A stretch of 64,000 nt of DNA from Microbacterium sp. ABRD28 (GTDB lineage Bacteria; Actinomycetota; Actinomycetes; Actinomycetales; Microbacteriaceae): positions 1,674,001-1,738,000 of the forward strand of contig NZ_CP031015.1 of assembly GCF_003850245.1 (NCBI RefSeq), in the 5' to 3' direction. The position numbers and the translations under genes were made by a program. The notes beneath the pieces are model-generated. The model searched no databases. It saw only the letters and a program-made list of their open reading frames with translations, and was not told where the DNA came from. Below, one piece after another: positions 1 to 8,960 of this stretch. The stretch's first letter is position 1. Each line of letters opens with the position of its first letter.

Positions 1-794
1 TCGAAGATCCCGACGGCCGGCTCGAGCTCTCAGATGACCAGGTCGCCGTGCTGTGCGACCGCCGTTTCGGCATCGGGGCTGACGGCATCCTGCGCGTCGT
101 CCGCAGCACATCCCTCCCCGAGGGTGCAGCGACCGTCGATGCGGAATGGTTCATGGACTACCGCAACGCCGACGGCTCGGCGGCGGAGATGTGCGGAAAC
201 GGCATCCGCGTGTTCGCCCGCTACCTCGAAGACGCCGGGCTGGCGCGCTTCGACGGCTCCGTCCTCATCGGCACGCGAGCGGGAGTGAAGACGCTCACCC
301 GCAGCGAACTCGGCTACGAGGTCGACCTCGGCGCATGGTCGGTGGAGCCCGAGGAGACCCTTGTTCGCGCGCGCGGACTGGACATCCCGCGGCCGGGGCT
401 CGGCATCGACGTCGGCAATCCGCACGTCGTGGTGGCGCTGCAGTCCGAGAGTGAGCTCGAGCGACTGGATCTCGCCGTTCGCCCGATGCTCCACCCCGAC
501 CCGCCGGCCGGCGCGAACATCGAGTTCGTCGTCCCCGCCGACCCGCTCGTGCGCGATGGGGTGGGGGTCATCCGGATGCGGGTGTTCGAACGAGGAGTGG
601 GCGAGACCCTCAGCTGCGGCACGGGGGTCGCCGCGGCGGCGCTCGCGGTCCGGCACTGGGCGGGCCGAGGTGCACCCGATCGCTGGAGCGTGCAGGTGCC
701 CGGCGGCACGCTCGCGGTGCGCGTCGTGGAGGAGCGGGTCCTGCTGTCGGGTCCGGCTGCGCTGGTCTTCACCGGCGAGATCACCCTCGCCTGA
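1..794 (+). CDS. dapF: Diaminopimelate epimerase, 5' truncated by window edge
   Basis: Interconverts LL- and meso-diaminopimelate in the cytoplasm, for lysine and for the peptidoglycan cross-linking residue. The frame is open from base 3 and the start codon lies outside the window. The N-terminal substrate motif [10 protein letters not shown] is at about 54-83. The first catalytic cysteine (motif AEMCGNGIR) is encoded at 192-194 and the second ([13 protein letters not shown]) at 615-617; GNPHVV lies between. Both cysteines of the two-base mechanism are present, so the enzyme should be active. The gene converges on the methyltransferase with only 10 nt between the stop codons. dapF beside hflX and lexA is a conserved actinobacterial order. 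Confidence 0.96.
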   Translation, partial: EDPDGRLELSDDQVAVLCDRRFGIGADGILRVVRSTSLPEGAATVDAEWFMDYRNADGSAAEMCGNGIRVFARYLEDAGLARFDGSVLIGTRAGVKTLTRSELGYEVDLGAWSVEPEETLVRARGLDIPRPGLGIDVGNPHVVVALQSESELERLDLAVRPMLHPDPPAGANIEFVVPADPLVRDGVGVIRMRVFERGVGETLSCGTGVAAAALAVRHWAGRGAPDRWSVQVPGGTLAVRVVEERVLLSGPAALVFTGEITLA

Positions 795-804
795 TCGCGA
801 CGGG

Positions 805-1446
805 TCAGGGCAGCGCGATCGGCCCGGTCGGCGGCATGCCGTGGCGGCGTACCCGGATGACCCGGAATCCCCGCCCGGTGGCGGCGCGATGCACGGAGAA
901 CCCGGGCTCGAGCGTCGCTGCCAGCCATCGCTGCAGTGAATCCGAACCGAGGTTGCGCTGGACGACGAGCCAGGCGTCGGACCGCTCGTCCAGCCGAGGG
1001 ATCCATCGCTCCAGCAGACCGTGGAGCTCGGATTTCCCGACGCGGATCGGGGGGTTCGATCGGATGGTGCGGAAACCGATGTCATCGGGAACATCGTCGG
1101 GCGTCGCGGCGTTGACGTTGTCGAGCCCCAGGGACTGGGCGTTGCGACGCACCAGATCCAGGGCCCGTTCGTTGACGTCGACCGCCCACACGGTGGCGTG
1201 CGGCGAGGTCATCGCGAGAGACAACGCGATCGGTCCCCACCCGCACCCGAGATCGAGCAGATTGCCGCCCGGCGGTGAGGGCGGCGTATTGGCGAGCAGG
1301 ACCGCAGTCCCACCGTCCAACCGGTCGGGGCTGAACACCCCTCCCGCGGTGGTGACCTCCACCTCCCGGCCGGCGAGCAGCACCCGTATCCGACGCAGAT
1401 TCTCGGGGCTGGCGGGCGACGCGCTGAAATAGTGGTCGCTCCCCAT
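805..1446 (-). CDS. Class I SAM-dependent methyltransferase, RsmC/RlmG-like
   Basis: A 213-aa protein with the SAM-binding glycine motif (LLDLGCGWGPIALSLA) near residue 65 and the motif SNPPIRVGK near residue 130. NPP-type motifs mark N-methyltransferases of the MTS family acting on rRNA guanines, such as RsmC; the exact target cannot be read from sequence. The C-terminus is short, so it is the single catalytic domain without the duplicated pseudo-domain of E. coli RsmC. The ATG at 1446 is chosen over upstream in-frame codons because a TACGCT -10 box lies 8 nt before it, consistent with a leaderless start. It is divergent from hflX. Confidence 0.85.
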   Translation of the reverse strand: MGSDHYFSASPASPENLRRIRVLLAGREVEVTTAGGVFSPDRLDGGTAVLLANTPPSPPGGNLLDLGCGWGPIALSLAMTSPHATVWAVDVNERALDLVRRNAQSLGLDNVNAATPDDVPDDIGFRTIRSNPPIRVGKSELHGLLERWIPRLDERSDAWLVVQRNLGSDSLQRWLAATLEPGFSVHRAATGRGFRVIRVRRHGMPPTGPIALP

Positions 1447-1454
1447 GGCTGTCG

Positions 1455-1460
1455 AGCGTA
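1455..1460 (-). promoter_or_regulatory. -10 box TACGCT of the methyltransferase gene
   Basis: TANNNT hexamer on the minus strand with 8 nt to the ATG at 1446, the spacing expected when transcription starts at or next to the start codon. No clear -35 box. Confidence 0.45.
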
Positions 1461-1487
1461 GCGGAGGTGGTCTCCGGCGCGGGAGGC

Positions 1488-1493
1488 TAGAGT
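1488..1493 (+). promoter_or_regulatory. Candidate -10 box TAGAGT for hflX
   Basis: TANNNT hexamer in the divergent gap, 75 nt before the hflX ATG, giving a leader of about 70 nt. Unlike most promoters here it is not adjacent to the start codon. No convincing -35 box. Confidence 0.3.
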
Positions 1494-1568
1494 CGACGAA
1501 TCCCTTTCCGCAGACGGATGTCCCGCCCGACGCCTGCACCACATACGCGGATCATCCGGAAGGACCCC

Positions 1569-3104
1569 ATGACAGAACAGATCCCCACCGACGACGCCGT
1601 CGACCCGGTCGACCGTGTGCTCGCTCGCGCGGAGACGCGCAGCGGCGCGCGGACCACGACCTTCACCGACGCCGGATCGCGCGCCCTCGCGCCCGCCCAG
1701 GCGCTCCAGGATGCCTCGACGGTCGTCTCCGACGATTCGGACGGAGACCAGTGGGATCGCGAGGAGCGCGCGGCGCTGCGCCGCGTACCCGGGCTCTCGA
1801 CCGAGCTCGAAGACGTCACCGAGGTCGAGTACCGACAGCTGCGTCTGGAGAATGTCGTGCTGGTGGGCGTTCATCCCCAGGGTGAACAGGAGGAGGCGGA
1901 GAACTCGCTGCGCGAACTGGCCGCCCTCGCCGAGACGGCGGGCGCCGTCGTGCTCGACGGCGTGCTCCAGCGTCGCCCGAACCCCGACCCGGCGACCTAC
2001 GTCGGACGCGGCAAGGCCGAAGAACTGCGCGACATCGTCGCCGCCGCCGGTGCTGACACCGTCGTGGCCGACGCCGAACTGGCCCCGAGCCAGCGGCGCG
2101 CACTCGAGGATGTCGTGAAGGTGAAGGTGATCGATCGGACCGCCGTCATCCTCGACATCTTCAGCCAGCACGCCAAGAGCCGCGAGGGCAAGGCCCAGGT
2201 CGAGCTCGCCCAGCTCGAGTACCTGCTCCCGCGACTGCGCGGGTGGGGTGAATCGATGAGCCGACAGGCCGGTGGCCAGGTCGGTGCCGCCGGAGCAGGA
2301 ATGGGGTCACGCGGTCCTGGTGAGACCAAGATCGAACTCGACCGGCGCCGCATCCGCACGCGCATGGCGCACCTCCGGCGGCAGATCCGTCAGTTCGCCC
2401 CTGCGCGCGATGCCAAGCGGGCCGAACGCAAACGGAACACGATCCCGTCGGTGGCCATCGCGGGGTACACCAACGCCGGGAAGTCCAGCCTCCTGAACAG
2501 GCTGACGCGCGCGGGCGTGCTCGTCGAGAACGCGCTGTTCGCGACACTTGATGCCACCGTGCGCCGCTCGGAGACATCAGACGGCCGGGTCTACACGATC
2601 TCCGACACCGTCGGATTCGTTCGGAACCTCCCGCACCAGCTCGTCGAGGCGTTCCGCTCCACCCTGGAGGAGGTCGGCGGCGCCGATGTGATCGTGCACG
2701 TCGTCGACGGCGCCCACCCCGATCCGGGCGCACAGCTGCAGACGGTGCGAGACGTGATCGGCGATGTCGGTGCGCGCGACACCCGCGAGATCGTGGTGTT
2801 CAACAAGGCCGACCTCGTCGACGCCGACACCCGGCTGGTGCTGCGCGGCCTCGTGCCCGACGCGCACTTCGTGTCCTCGCGCACGGGCGAGGGAATCGAG
2901 GAGCTGCGCGCGGCCATCGAAGACGCCTTGCCGCTGCCTGCTGTCGAGGTGCAGGCTGTGGTCCCCTACGATCGCGGTGACTTGGTGTCGGCCGCGCACG
3001 ATTCCGGTCTCATCCTCAGCGAGGAGCACAGGGCGGAGGGAACCTACCTCCACGTCCACGTCGGTGAGCGGCTCGCTGCCGAACTCGCACCGTTCCGAAT
3101 CTGA
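1569..3104 (+). CDS. hflX: GTPase HflX
   Basis: Ribosome-associated GTPase that splits or rescues stalled 70S ribosomes. The 511-aa protein has the HflX N-terminal domain, a glycine-rich linker, and a TRAFAC-class GTPase domain: G1 GYTNAGKSS at about 299-307, G3 DTVGF, and G4 NKAD. It is longer than E. coli HflX (426 aa) because of an acidic N-terminal extension, common in actinobacteria. The ATG at 1569 is chosen because GGAAGGA lies 4 nt upstream; an in-frame start at 1518 would run into the promoter region. It converges on the S9 peptidase gene. Confidence 0.95.
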   Translation: MTEQIPTDDAVDPVDRVLARAETRSGARTTTFTDAGSRALAPAQALQDASTVVSDDSDGDQWDREERAALRRVPGLSTELEDVTEVEYRQLRLENVVLVGVHPQGEQEEAENSLRELAALAETAGAVVLDGVLQRRPNPDPATYVGRGKAEELRDIVAAAGADTVVADAELAPSQRRALEDVVKVKVIDRTAVILDIFSQHAKSREGKAQVELAQLEYLLPRLRGWGESMSRQAGGQVGAAGAGMGSRGPGETKIELDRRRIRTRMAHLRRQIRQFAPARDAKRAERKRNTIPSVAIAGYTNAGKSSLLNRLTRAGVLVENALFATLDATVRRSETSDGRVYTISDTVGFVRNLPHQLVEAFRSTLEEVGGADVIVHVVDGAHPDPGAQLQTVRDVIGDVGARDTREIVVFNKADLVDADTRLVLRGLVPDAHFVSSRTGEGIEELRAAIEDALPLPAVEVQAVVPYDRGDLVSAAHDSGLILSEEHRAEGTYLHVHVGERLAAELAPFRI

Positions 3105-3108
3105 CGGC

Positions 3109-3140
3109 TCGCAGAACCCCTGCGACCAGTTCAGCTGGTC
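3109..3140. terminator. Small hairpins between convergent hflX and S9 peptidase genes
   Basis: Two short adjacent inverted repeats: TCGCAG/CTGCGA (3109-3114 and 3120-3125) and GACCAG/CTGGTC (3124-3129 and 3135-3140), the second overlapping the peptidase stop codon. The stems are only 6 bp with no T-tract. A weak candidate for transcript 3' ends in this 26-nt convergent gap. Confidence 0.3.
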
Positions 3141-5110
3141 GGCTCGAGGTCGAGCGGCGAGACGTCCGCCGGGGTGAAACCGAAGGCGGCGCCCAAGAAG
3201 GCGAGCTCTGTGCGCACCATGTCGACGACGGTCTCGCTGCGGCGGAATCCGTGCCCTTCACCGGGGTAGAGGACGTAGGCGTGGGGCACGCCTCCGGCGC
3301 GCAGCGCATCGCGGATGGCTTCGGATTGCGAGGGCGGAACCACGGCGTCCTCCTCTCCCTGCAGCAGCAGCACAGGAGTCTGGATGCGGTGGGCGTGGGT
3401 CAGCGGTGAACGCTCCAGGTAGACCGCCTCGCTGGCGGGAAGCGGGCCGATGAGGCCATCGAGGTAGCGCGATTCGAAGTCGTGCGTCTCGGACGCGAGC
3501 AGGCGGGCATCGGCCACGCCGTACCGCGAGATGCCGGCGCCGAATGCATCGGAGGCGACCAGCGCCCCGAGCACCGTCCAGCCTCCTGCCGATCCGCCGG
3601 CGATCGCGATGCGGGCGGGGTCGGCGGTTCCGTCCGCAGCGAGGAAACGGGCGATGTCGACGACGTCGTCGACATCGACGACGCCCCAGCGGCCGCGCAG
3701 ACGTTCGCGGTATTCGCGACCGAAACCGCTCGAGCCTCCGTAATTGACCTCGACCACGCCGATCCCACGCGAGGTCAGGAAGAGCGTCTTCGGGCTGACC
3801 ACACCGGGGGCGTGAGCGGTCGGACCGCCGTGGACGAGCACGACGTACGGGGGAAGGGCGTCTTCGGGTCCCTTCACCTCCGGGTGGGTCGGGGGGAACT
3901 CGACCGCATGGACGACGCCATGGCGCCCGTCGACGGTGAATCGTCGGGGCCGGGGCACCCATGCGGACAAGCCGTCGTCTTGCCAGCGGCCGCCTGTCAG
4001 AAGGTGGACGCCCGGTCGCGACGGCTCGCGCAGATCGATGCGCCACAGCCCCGCGGGAGCGTCTTCCGGGCTCCCTGACACGAGGACGTCGGTGCCTTCT
4101 GCGTCCTCCACAAGGAGGTTGCCCACCGCCGGAACAGGGATGCCGGTGACCACGCCGCCTGACGAGATGTGGACGAGCTCGTCGCTGCCGCGCGTGCGCA
4201 CGGCGGCGACACCGTCGGCGAGCGGCGCGAACCACCGTGATCCGAGCACCCACAGCGGACCTCCGGTGTCGCGTTCATCCGGGGCGATCATCTCCGGCCG
4301 GTCTTCCGCGGGACCGAGACGGTGAAGGTTCCAGAACCCGCTCGCGTCGTCGGCGTAGAGGAGGGCGCCGTCGGCCGTCCATTCGGGCTGGAGAGCGGCG
4401 GAGGTGCCTCCGGCGACGCGTCGCCCCGCAGGTTCTCCGTCGTCGAGTCGGCGTACTCGGACCTCGGCCCGGTCCCAGGGCATGTGGGGGTGATCCCACG
4501 CGAGCCACGCGAGAGCGGATCCGTCGGGGGAGAGCGCAGGCTGCGCGACGAAGTCGCTCCCCGCCGTCAACGAGATCACGCGGTCGATGTCGTCGGCGGC
4601 CGACCCGTCGAGAGGGATCTCGACGATGTCGTGGCTGACGGCCTCACCGACGACCTCTCGGACCGCGAGCAGCCGCCCCCGGGACACACGGAGACCCCCG
4701 AGCGCCTGCCCCGACACGGCGGGTGTGAGTGGTGTGGGAGCCGACCCCGGAGTGAGGAGCCACACCCGCTGATCCGACTTCTCCACGAAGACGAGCCCGC
4801 CATCGGCGGTGGCACTCCATGCGCCGCCGCCGTACTCATGGACACGCGAGCGGACATTCCAGGGAGCGGGAAGCAGCGTGTCGACCTGTGAGCCCGGGAC
4901 GGGCGCCCGCGGTGCGCGTCGCACGGTCGTTCGCCCCTGCTCTTCGGGGACCGTCTCGGCCCACCAGATCTCCTCCCCGACGAATCGAGCGCCGTCCAGC
5001 CGCGGCGAGGCGGCAGCCACCGCGTCCGCCGTGACGCGTGAGGGCCAGGTGCCGAACGGGAGCGTGCGGACGGGGGCGGACGCGGAGTCGTGAGGAAGAG
5101 GCTCGACCAT
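3131..5110 (-). CDS. S9 family (prolyl oligopeptidase-type) serine peptidase
   Basis: A 659-aa protein: an N-terminal beta-propeller-like region (about 1-370) and a C-terminal alpha/beta-hydrolase domain. The catalytic serine is in GGSAGGW, the aspartate in QGEEDAVVPP and the histidine in GEGHGFR, in the order and spacing of acylaminoacyl-peptidase/dipeptidyl-peptidase-like S9C enzymes. No signal peptide, so it is probably cytoplasmic and degrades short peptides. The ATG at 5110 is preceded by TAACGT six nucleotides upstream, so the message is probably leaderless. Physiological substrates cannot be inferred. Confidence 0.9.
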   Translation of the reverse strand: MVEPLPHDSASAPVRTLPFGTWPSRVTADAVAAASPRLDGARFVGEEIWWAETVPEEQGRTTVRRAPRAPVPGSQVDTLLPAPWNVRSRVHEYGGGAWSATADGGLVFVEKSDQRVWLLTPGSAPTPLTPAVSGQALGGLRVSRGRLLAVREVVGEAVSHDIVEIPLDGSAADDIDRVISLTAGSDFVAQPALSPDGSALAWLAWDHPHMPWDRAEVRVRRLDDGEPAGRRVAGGTSAALQPEWTADGALLYADDASGFWNLHRLGPAEDRPEMIAPDERDTGGPLWVLGSRWFAPLADGVAAVRTRGSDELVHISSGGVVTGIPVPAVGNLLVEDAEGTDVLVSGSPEDAPAGLWRIDLREPSRPGVHLLTGGRWQDDGLSAWVPRPRRFTVDGRHGVVHAVEFPPTHPEVKGPEDALPPYVVLVHGGPTAHAPGVVSPKTLFLTSRGIGVVEVNYGGSSGFGREYRERLRGRWGVVDVDDVVDIARFLAADGTADPARIAIAGGSAGGWTVLGALVASDAFGAGISRYGVADARLLASETHDFESRYLDGLIGPLPASEAVYLERSPLTHAHRIQTPVLLLQGEEDAVVPPSQSEAIRDALRAGGVPHAYVLYPGEGHGFRRSETVVDMVRTELAFLGAAFGFTPADVSPLDLEPTS

Positions 5111-5116
5111 GCGTCC

Positions 5117-5122
5117 ACGTTA
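5117..5122 (-). promoter_or_regulatory. -10 box TAACGT of the S9 peptidase gene
   Basis: TANNNT on the minus strand, six nt before the ATG at 5110; predicted leaderless start. Confidence 0.45.
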
Positions 5123-5189
5123 CGGGCCCCCACGTTGCGGCCCGCCGCATCGCTACGGGCCCCACGTCGTCGGGGGGCCCCGACGTCTG

Positions 5190-5864
5190 TCAGACCGCGC
5201 GAAGGATCGCGACGACCTTGCCCAGAATGATCGCCTCGTCGCCCAGGATGGGTTCGAACGCGGTGTTGCGGGGGAGCAGCCACGTGTGGCCGTCACGCTG
5301 ACGGAACGTCTTGACGGTCGCCTCTCCGTCCAGCATGGCAGCCACGATCTCGCCGTTCTCGGCCGTCCCCTGCGCACGCACGACGACCCAGTCGCCGTCG
5401 CAGATGGCCGCGTCGATCATCGAATCGCCGGCGACCTTCAGCATGAACAGTTCGCCCTTGCCGACCAGCTGTCGGGGGAGGGGGAAGACTTCCTCGACCT
5501 GCTGATCCGCCGTGATCGGGACACCCGCGGCGATCCGTCCGACCAGCGGGACGAGCGCGGCGTCCCCCACGGCCGGGGTGCGGTCGGCGGGGTTCTCCGC
5601 GGCGGTGCCGGGGAGGTCGATGAGCACCTCCATGGCCCGGGTCTTGCCGGGGTCGCGCCGGAGGTATCCGCTTAACTCGAGCTGATTGAGCTGATGGGTG
5701 ACGCTGGACAGCGACTTCAGGCCGACGGCGTCGCCGATCTCGCGCATGCTCGGCGGATAGCCGTGGCGGGCGATCGAGCGCTGGATCACCTCGAGGATGG
5801 CCATCTGCTTGTCGCTCAGGCTCTTGCGCCGCCGCGTCTGCGGCTTGGTGTTCGGCTCGCTCAT
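5190..5864 (-). CDS. lexA: LexA repressor, SOS regulator
   Basis: Self-cleaving transcriptional repressor of the SOS regulon. The 224-aa protein has an N-terminal winged helix (about 10-75, helix motif [11 protein letters not shown]) and a C-terminal S24 peptidase domain. The cleavage site is A113-G114 in GRIAAGVPI, the catalytic serine is S148 (GDSMID) and the lysine K185 (ATVKTF); all three are intact. The ATG at 5864 is chosen because GGAG lies 7 nt upstream (ACAGGAGCAGACATG); the frame is open further upstream but that sequence is non-homologous and covers the intergenic region. It is divergent from a LysM membrane protein, the arrangement of lexA with divS/chiZ in other actinobacteria. 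Confidence 0.96.
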   Translation of the reverse strand: MSEPNTKPQTRRRKSLSDKQMAILEVIQRSIARHGYPPSMREIGDAVGLKSLSSVTHQLNQLELSGYLRRDPGKTRAMEVLIDLPGTAAENPADRTPAVGDAALVPLVGRIAAGVPITADQQVEEVFPLPRQLVGKGELFMLKVAGDSMIDAAICDGDWVVVRAQGTAENGEIVAAMLDGEATVKTFRQRDGHTWLLPRNTAFEPILGDEAIILGKVVAILRAV

Positions 5865-5957
5865 GTCTGCTCCTGTCTCCCCGGAATCCCGCCCCGGTCC
5901 TCCGTGACGTGATCGTCGCGTCTTCGAATGTCGGAGGTCGGTGGTGAGGTGTCCTCG

Positions 5958-5979
5958 TCGAAACCGTATCCGGTTCCGA
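5958..5979. promoter_or_regulatory. Imperfect inverted repeat in the lexA upstream region
   Basis: TCGAAACCG-TATC-CGGTTCCGA, nine-base arms with one mismatch, about 95 nt upstream of the lexA start. The half-sites resemble LexA half-sites but with wider spacing than the known 16-bp box. A possible operator for lexA itself; weak. Confidence 0.25.
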
Positions 5980-6040
5980 TCGGCGTCCACCGGACCTCGC
6001 TCGCGTGTCGCGTTCGATCGTTCGACGGATTCCGACCCGC

Positions 6041-6072
6041 TTGACAGCATTTCACATCGAAGATAGCTTCGG
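6041..6072 (+). promoter_or_regulatory. Promoter of the LysM gene with overlapping SOS-box-like palindrome
   Basis: A perfect -35 TTGACA (6041-6046), 17-nt spacer and -10 TAGCTT (6064-6069). The -10 lies inside the 16-bp imperfect palindrome TCGAAG-ATAG-CTTCGG (6057-6072), one base short of perfect symmetry. Actinobacterial LexA boxes are TCGAAC-N4-GTTCGA, so the geometry matches but the sixth base of each half differs (G/C swapped). Candidate LexA operator; the family's divergent gene is SOS-regulated in Corynebacterium and Mycobacterium. Confidence 0.5.
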
Positions 6073-6078
6073 AAGAGA

Positions 6079-6120
6079 GGTTCGCATCCACCCGTCCCGG
6101 CCGACGGGTGGATGCGAACC
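6079..6120 (+). promoter_or_regulatory. Perfect 18-bp hairpin in the LysM gene leader
   Basis: Arms 6079-6096 and 6103-6120 are perfect reverse complements (GGTTCGCATCCACCCGTC and its complement) around the six-base loop CCGGCC. It starts about 10 nt after the predicted -10 box, so it would form at the extreme 5' end of the transcript, 44 nt before the start codon. There is no T-tract. It could stabilise the mRNA, act in attenuation, or be a DNA-level protein site. Confidence 0.6.
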
Positions 6121-6164
6121 CAGACCCGAAACGACACCGGCTGAGCCGGGAACGGGAGCACATC

Positions 6165-6530
6165 ATGAGCGCGATCACGATTTCGACGGGAACCATGACG
6201 GGTGCCGCCGCGGCGACCCGGCTGCGGCTGACCGCCCGCGGGCGCCGTGTCCTCGCGACACTCGCCGCGCTGCCCGCCGTCGTCGCGCTGAGCGCGGCGA
6301 TGATCAGTGGCGGCTCAGCGCTCGCCACTCGCGCCGACGGTGCGCCGGCCGGGGCCTTCGACACCGTCACGGTGCAGGCGGGTGACTCTCTCTGGGCGAT
6401 CGCCGAGCGCGTGGCCCCTGCCGCCGACCCTCGGGATGTGGTTGCGGCCTTCAGCCGTCTCAACGGCCTCGACGCGGGACTCGTGTCGGCCGGCCAGGAG
6501 CTGGCGATCCCCGCGGAGTACGCCGACTGA
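6165..6530 (+). CDS. LysM-domain membrane protein, SOS cell-division inhibitor type
   Basis: A 121-aa protein: arginine-rich cytoplasmic N-terminus (about 1-28), one transmembrane helix (29-47), and an extracytoplasmic LysM domain (about 67-115, with the typical [11 protein letters not shown] start). The ATG at 6165 follows GGGAG with normal spacing; an in-frame GTG at 6108 lies inside the leader hairpin and is rejected. By position (divergent from lexA) and architecture it matches C. glutamicum DivS and M. tuberculosis ChiZ (Rv2719c), which block division or act on the wall after DNA damage. No hydrolase domain is visible, so peptidoglycan tethering is the safe call. Confidence 0.8.
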   Translation: MSAITISTGTMTGAAAATRLRLTARGRRVLATLAALPAVVALSAAMISGGSALATRADGAPAGAFDTVTVQAGDSLWAIAERVAPAADPRDVVAAFSRLNGLDAGLVSAGQELAIPAEYAD

Positions 6531-6557
6531 CCCGCAGGCCCGACGGGCGAGGCGCCG

Positions 6558-6563
6558 TACGAT
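6558..6563 (+). promoter_or_regulatory. -10 box TACGAT of the hisC operon
   Basis: TANNNT hexamer with 7 nt to the GTG at 6571; predicted leaderless start. The hexamer lies in the short gap after the LysM gene stop. Confidence 0.45.
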
Positions 6564-6570
6564 GGGAAGG

Positions 6571-7656
6571 GTGAGTGCGACGCTCGATGACCTTCCCATC
6601 CGCGACGATCTGAGGGGACGGACCCCCTACGGCGCGCCGCAGGCTCAACTGCCCGTGGCGCTGAACGTCAACGAGAACACCCACCCGGTTCCGGCGGAGG
6701 TGGCCGACGACATCCTCGACGCTGTGGCGATCGCGCTCCGCGAGGTGAATCGCTACCCCGACCGCGAGTTCACCGGTCTGCGCGAGCACCTGGCCGACTA
6801 CCTCGGTCACGGCCTGGTCCGGGAGCAGATCTGGGCGGCCAACGGATCGAACGAAGTCCTCCAGCATCTCCTGCAGGCGTTCGCCGGCCCAGGGCGGACC
6901 GCCTTCGGATTCGCCCCGACATATTCGATGTACCCCCTGTTGACCCGGGGAACCGGAGCGACCTGGCAGGCGGGCACCCGCGCGCACGATTTCACGGTCT
7001 CCGCCGAGTCCGCCGCCGCCCAGGTGGCCGCGGCCCAACCCGATGTGGTGTTCCTGTGCGCTCCGAACAACCCGACGGGTACACCGCTCCCGCTCGAGGT
7101 CATCGACGCCGTCTACGGTGCGACGCGCGGCATCGTCATCGTCGACGAGGCCTATGTCGAGTTCGCGCCCCACGACGCCCCGTCCGCCGTGACGCTCCTG
7201 CCCGACCGGCCGCGACTGGTGGTCTCGCGCACGATGAGCAAGGCCTTCGCCTTCGCCGGAGCGCGTGTGGGCTACCTCGCCGCGGATCCGGCCGTCATCG
7301 ACGCGCTTCGCCTGGTGCGCTTGCCGTACCACCTGAGCGCTCTGACCCAGGCTGCCGCGACCGCCGCGCTCCAGCATGCGCCGACGATGCTGCGGATGGT
7401 GGATGAGATCGTCGCGCAGCGCGACCGGATCTCGGCGACGGTGTCGGCCCTCGGGTACGAACCGTACGAGTCATGGACGAACTTCGTGCTGTTCGGAGGC
7501 GTGTCAGACCCCGCGGCGACATGGCAGGCGCTCTATGACCGGGGCGTGCTGATCCGTGACGTCGGCATCCCGCACCACCTGCGGGTGACGGCCGGCACCG
7601 ACAAAGAGACCACCGCCTTCTTGGACGCCCTGGCGTCGATAGACTCGGGCGCATGA
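6571..7656 (+). CDS. hisC: Histidinol-phosphate aminotransferase
   Basis: PLP enzyme converting imidazole acetol-phosphate and glutamate to histidinol phosphate. The 361-aa fold-type I aminotransferase has NVNENTHP at the N-terminus, CAPNNPTGT in the large domain and the PLP-binding lysine K224 in SRTMSKAF. The GTG at 6571 is preferred to the in-frame ATG at 6562 because the TACGAT -10 box places the transcript start at the GTG; the difference is three residues. It overlaps hisB by ATGA, so the two are translationally coupled. hisD is not upstream as it is in many actinobacteria. Confidence 0.94.
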   Translation: MSATLDDLPIRDDLRGRTPYGAPQAQLPVALNVNENTHPVPAEVADDILDAVAIALREVNRYPDREFTGLREHLADYLGHGLVREQIWAANGSNEVLQHLLQAFAGPGRTAFGFAPTYSMYPLLTRGTGATWQAGTRAHDFTVSAESAAAQVAAAQPDVVFLCAPNNPTGTPLPLEVIDAVYGATRGIVIVDEAYVEFAPHDAPSAVTLLPDRPRLVVSRTMSKAFAFAGARVGYLAADPAVIDALRLVRLPYHLSALTQAAATAALQHAPTMLRMVDEIVAQRDRISATVSALGYEPYESWTNFVLFGGVSDPAATWQALYDRGVLIRDVGIPHHLRVTAGTDKETTAFLDALASIDSGA

Positions 7657-8261
7657 CCCGTCCTGCGCGTACCGCGTCGCTTCGCCGTGCGACCAGTGAG
7701 TCCACCGTCGAGCTCGAGCTCGATCTGGACGGGACCGGTCGAAGCAGCATCCAGACCACGGTTCCGTTCTTCGACCACATGCTCACGGCCTTCGCGAAGC
7801 ACTCCCTGACCGACCTCACCGTCCGTGCCCACGGCGACACCGACATCGACGCTCACCACACGGTGGAGGACACCGCGATCGTCCTCGGCCAGGCCATCCG
7901 CCAGGCTCTCGGCGACAAGGCCGGAATCTCCCGCTACGGCGACGCCATGGTGCCACTGGATGAGGCGCTCGCCCGCGCGGTCGTCGACATCAGCGGGCGG
8001 CCCTACCTCGTGCACGGGGGCGAGCCGGCAGGATTCGAGTTCCACCTGATCGGCGGCCACTTCACCGGCTCGCTCGTCCGGCACACCTTCGAAGCCCTCG
8101 CCGTCCACGGCGGGCTCACCCTCCACGTCGAGGTGCTGAGCGGCCGTGATCCTCACCACATCGCCGAGGCGGAATACAAGGCGTTCGCCCGGGCGTTCCG
8201 GGCGGCCAAGGCGTGGGACGCCCTGGTCGACGGCGTTCCCAGCACCAAAGGGGCTCTGTGA
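7653..8261 (+). CDS. hisB: Imidazoleglycerol-phosphate dehydratase
   Basis: Catalyses dehydration of imidazole glycerol phosphate to imidazole acetol phosphate, the step just before HisC. The 202-aa monofunctional enzyme has both manganese-binding histidine clusters: [11 protein letters not shown] and HHTVEDT in the first repeat, [16 protein letters not shown] in the second. Length matches the monofunctional HisB of actinobacteria and plants, without the N-terminal HAD phosphatase of E. coli. It overlaps hisC (ATGA) and hisH (GTGA) by 4 nt each. Confidence 0.97.
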   Translation: MTRPARTASLRRATSESTVELELDLDGTGRSSIQTTVPFFDHMLTAFAKHSLTDLTVRAHGDTDIDAHHTVEDTAIVLGQAIRQALGDKAGISRYGDAMVPLDEALARAVVDISGRPYLVHGGEPAGFEFHLIGGHFTGSLVRHTFEALAVHGGLTLHVEVLSGRDPHHIAEAEYKAFARAFRAAKAWDALVDGVPSTKGAL

Positions 8262-8908
8262 GCGACCGTCCGCTCGTCGCCGTCCTCGACTACGGGTCGG
8301 GCAACGTCCACAGCGCCGTCAAGGCGCTCGTCGAAGCCGGTGCCGATGCCCGCCTGACCGCCGACCCGGGACTGGTGCGCGATGCCGACGGACTCGTGGT
8401 GCCGGGCGTCGGCGCGTACCGGGCGGTGATGGAGGCGCTCCGGGCCCGGCGCGGGGACGAGCTCATCGAACGTCGGCTCGCCGGCGGCCTTCCCGTCCTC
8501 GGCATCTGCGTGGGCATGCAGGTCCTCTTCGAGTGGGGACGCGAACGCGGCGTCGACACCGCGGGGCTCGGCGAGTGGCCGGGCGAGGTGACGCAGCTCG
8601 ACGCGCCGGTTCTTCCCCACATCGGATGGAACACCGTCACCCCCGATCCGCAGAGCCGGTTGTTCGCCGGGCTCGCCGATGAGCGCTTCTACTTCGTGCA
8701 TTCGTTCGCCGCGAGAACCTGGGAGCTCGAGGTCCATGACCCCTTCCCCCAGCCGGCGCTGACATGGACGACCTACGGCGAGCCGTTCCTGGCCGCCGTC
8801 GAGAACGGGCCGCTCTCGGCCACGCAGTTCCACCCCGAGAAGTCGGGGGCGGCCGGCATACGGTTGCTGGCCAATTGGATCACGGGCCTTCGCAGGGCTA
8901 CCCTCTGA
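8258..8908 (+). CDS. hisH: Imidazole glycerol phosphate synthase, glutaminase subunit
   Basis: Class I glutamine amidotransferase that feeds ammonia to HisF. The 216-aa protein has the nucleophile C84 in GICVGMQ and H192/E194 in QFHPEKSG, completing the triad. The GTG at 8258 overlaps the hisB stop as GTGA, which decides the start; the frame also opens earlier inside hisB. The cyclase partner hisF is not in this window. Confidence 0.96.
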   Translation: MSDRPLVAVLDYGSGNVHSAVKALVEAGADARLTADPGLVRDADGLVVPGVGAYRAVMEALRARRGDELIERRLAGGLPVLGICVGMQVLFEWGRERGVDTAGLGEWPGEVTQLDAPVLPHIGWNTVTPDPQSRLFAGLADERFYFVHSFAARTWELEVHDPFPQPALTWTTYGEPFLAAVENGPLSATQFHPEKSGAAGIRLLANWITGLRRATL

Positions 8909-8960
8909 AACCGTGCCTTCGCGCGGCGATCCTCCGCGCCCCACGACCCCGCAGGGAGCC

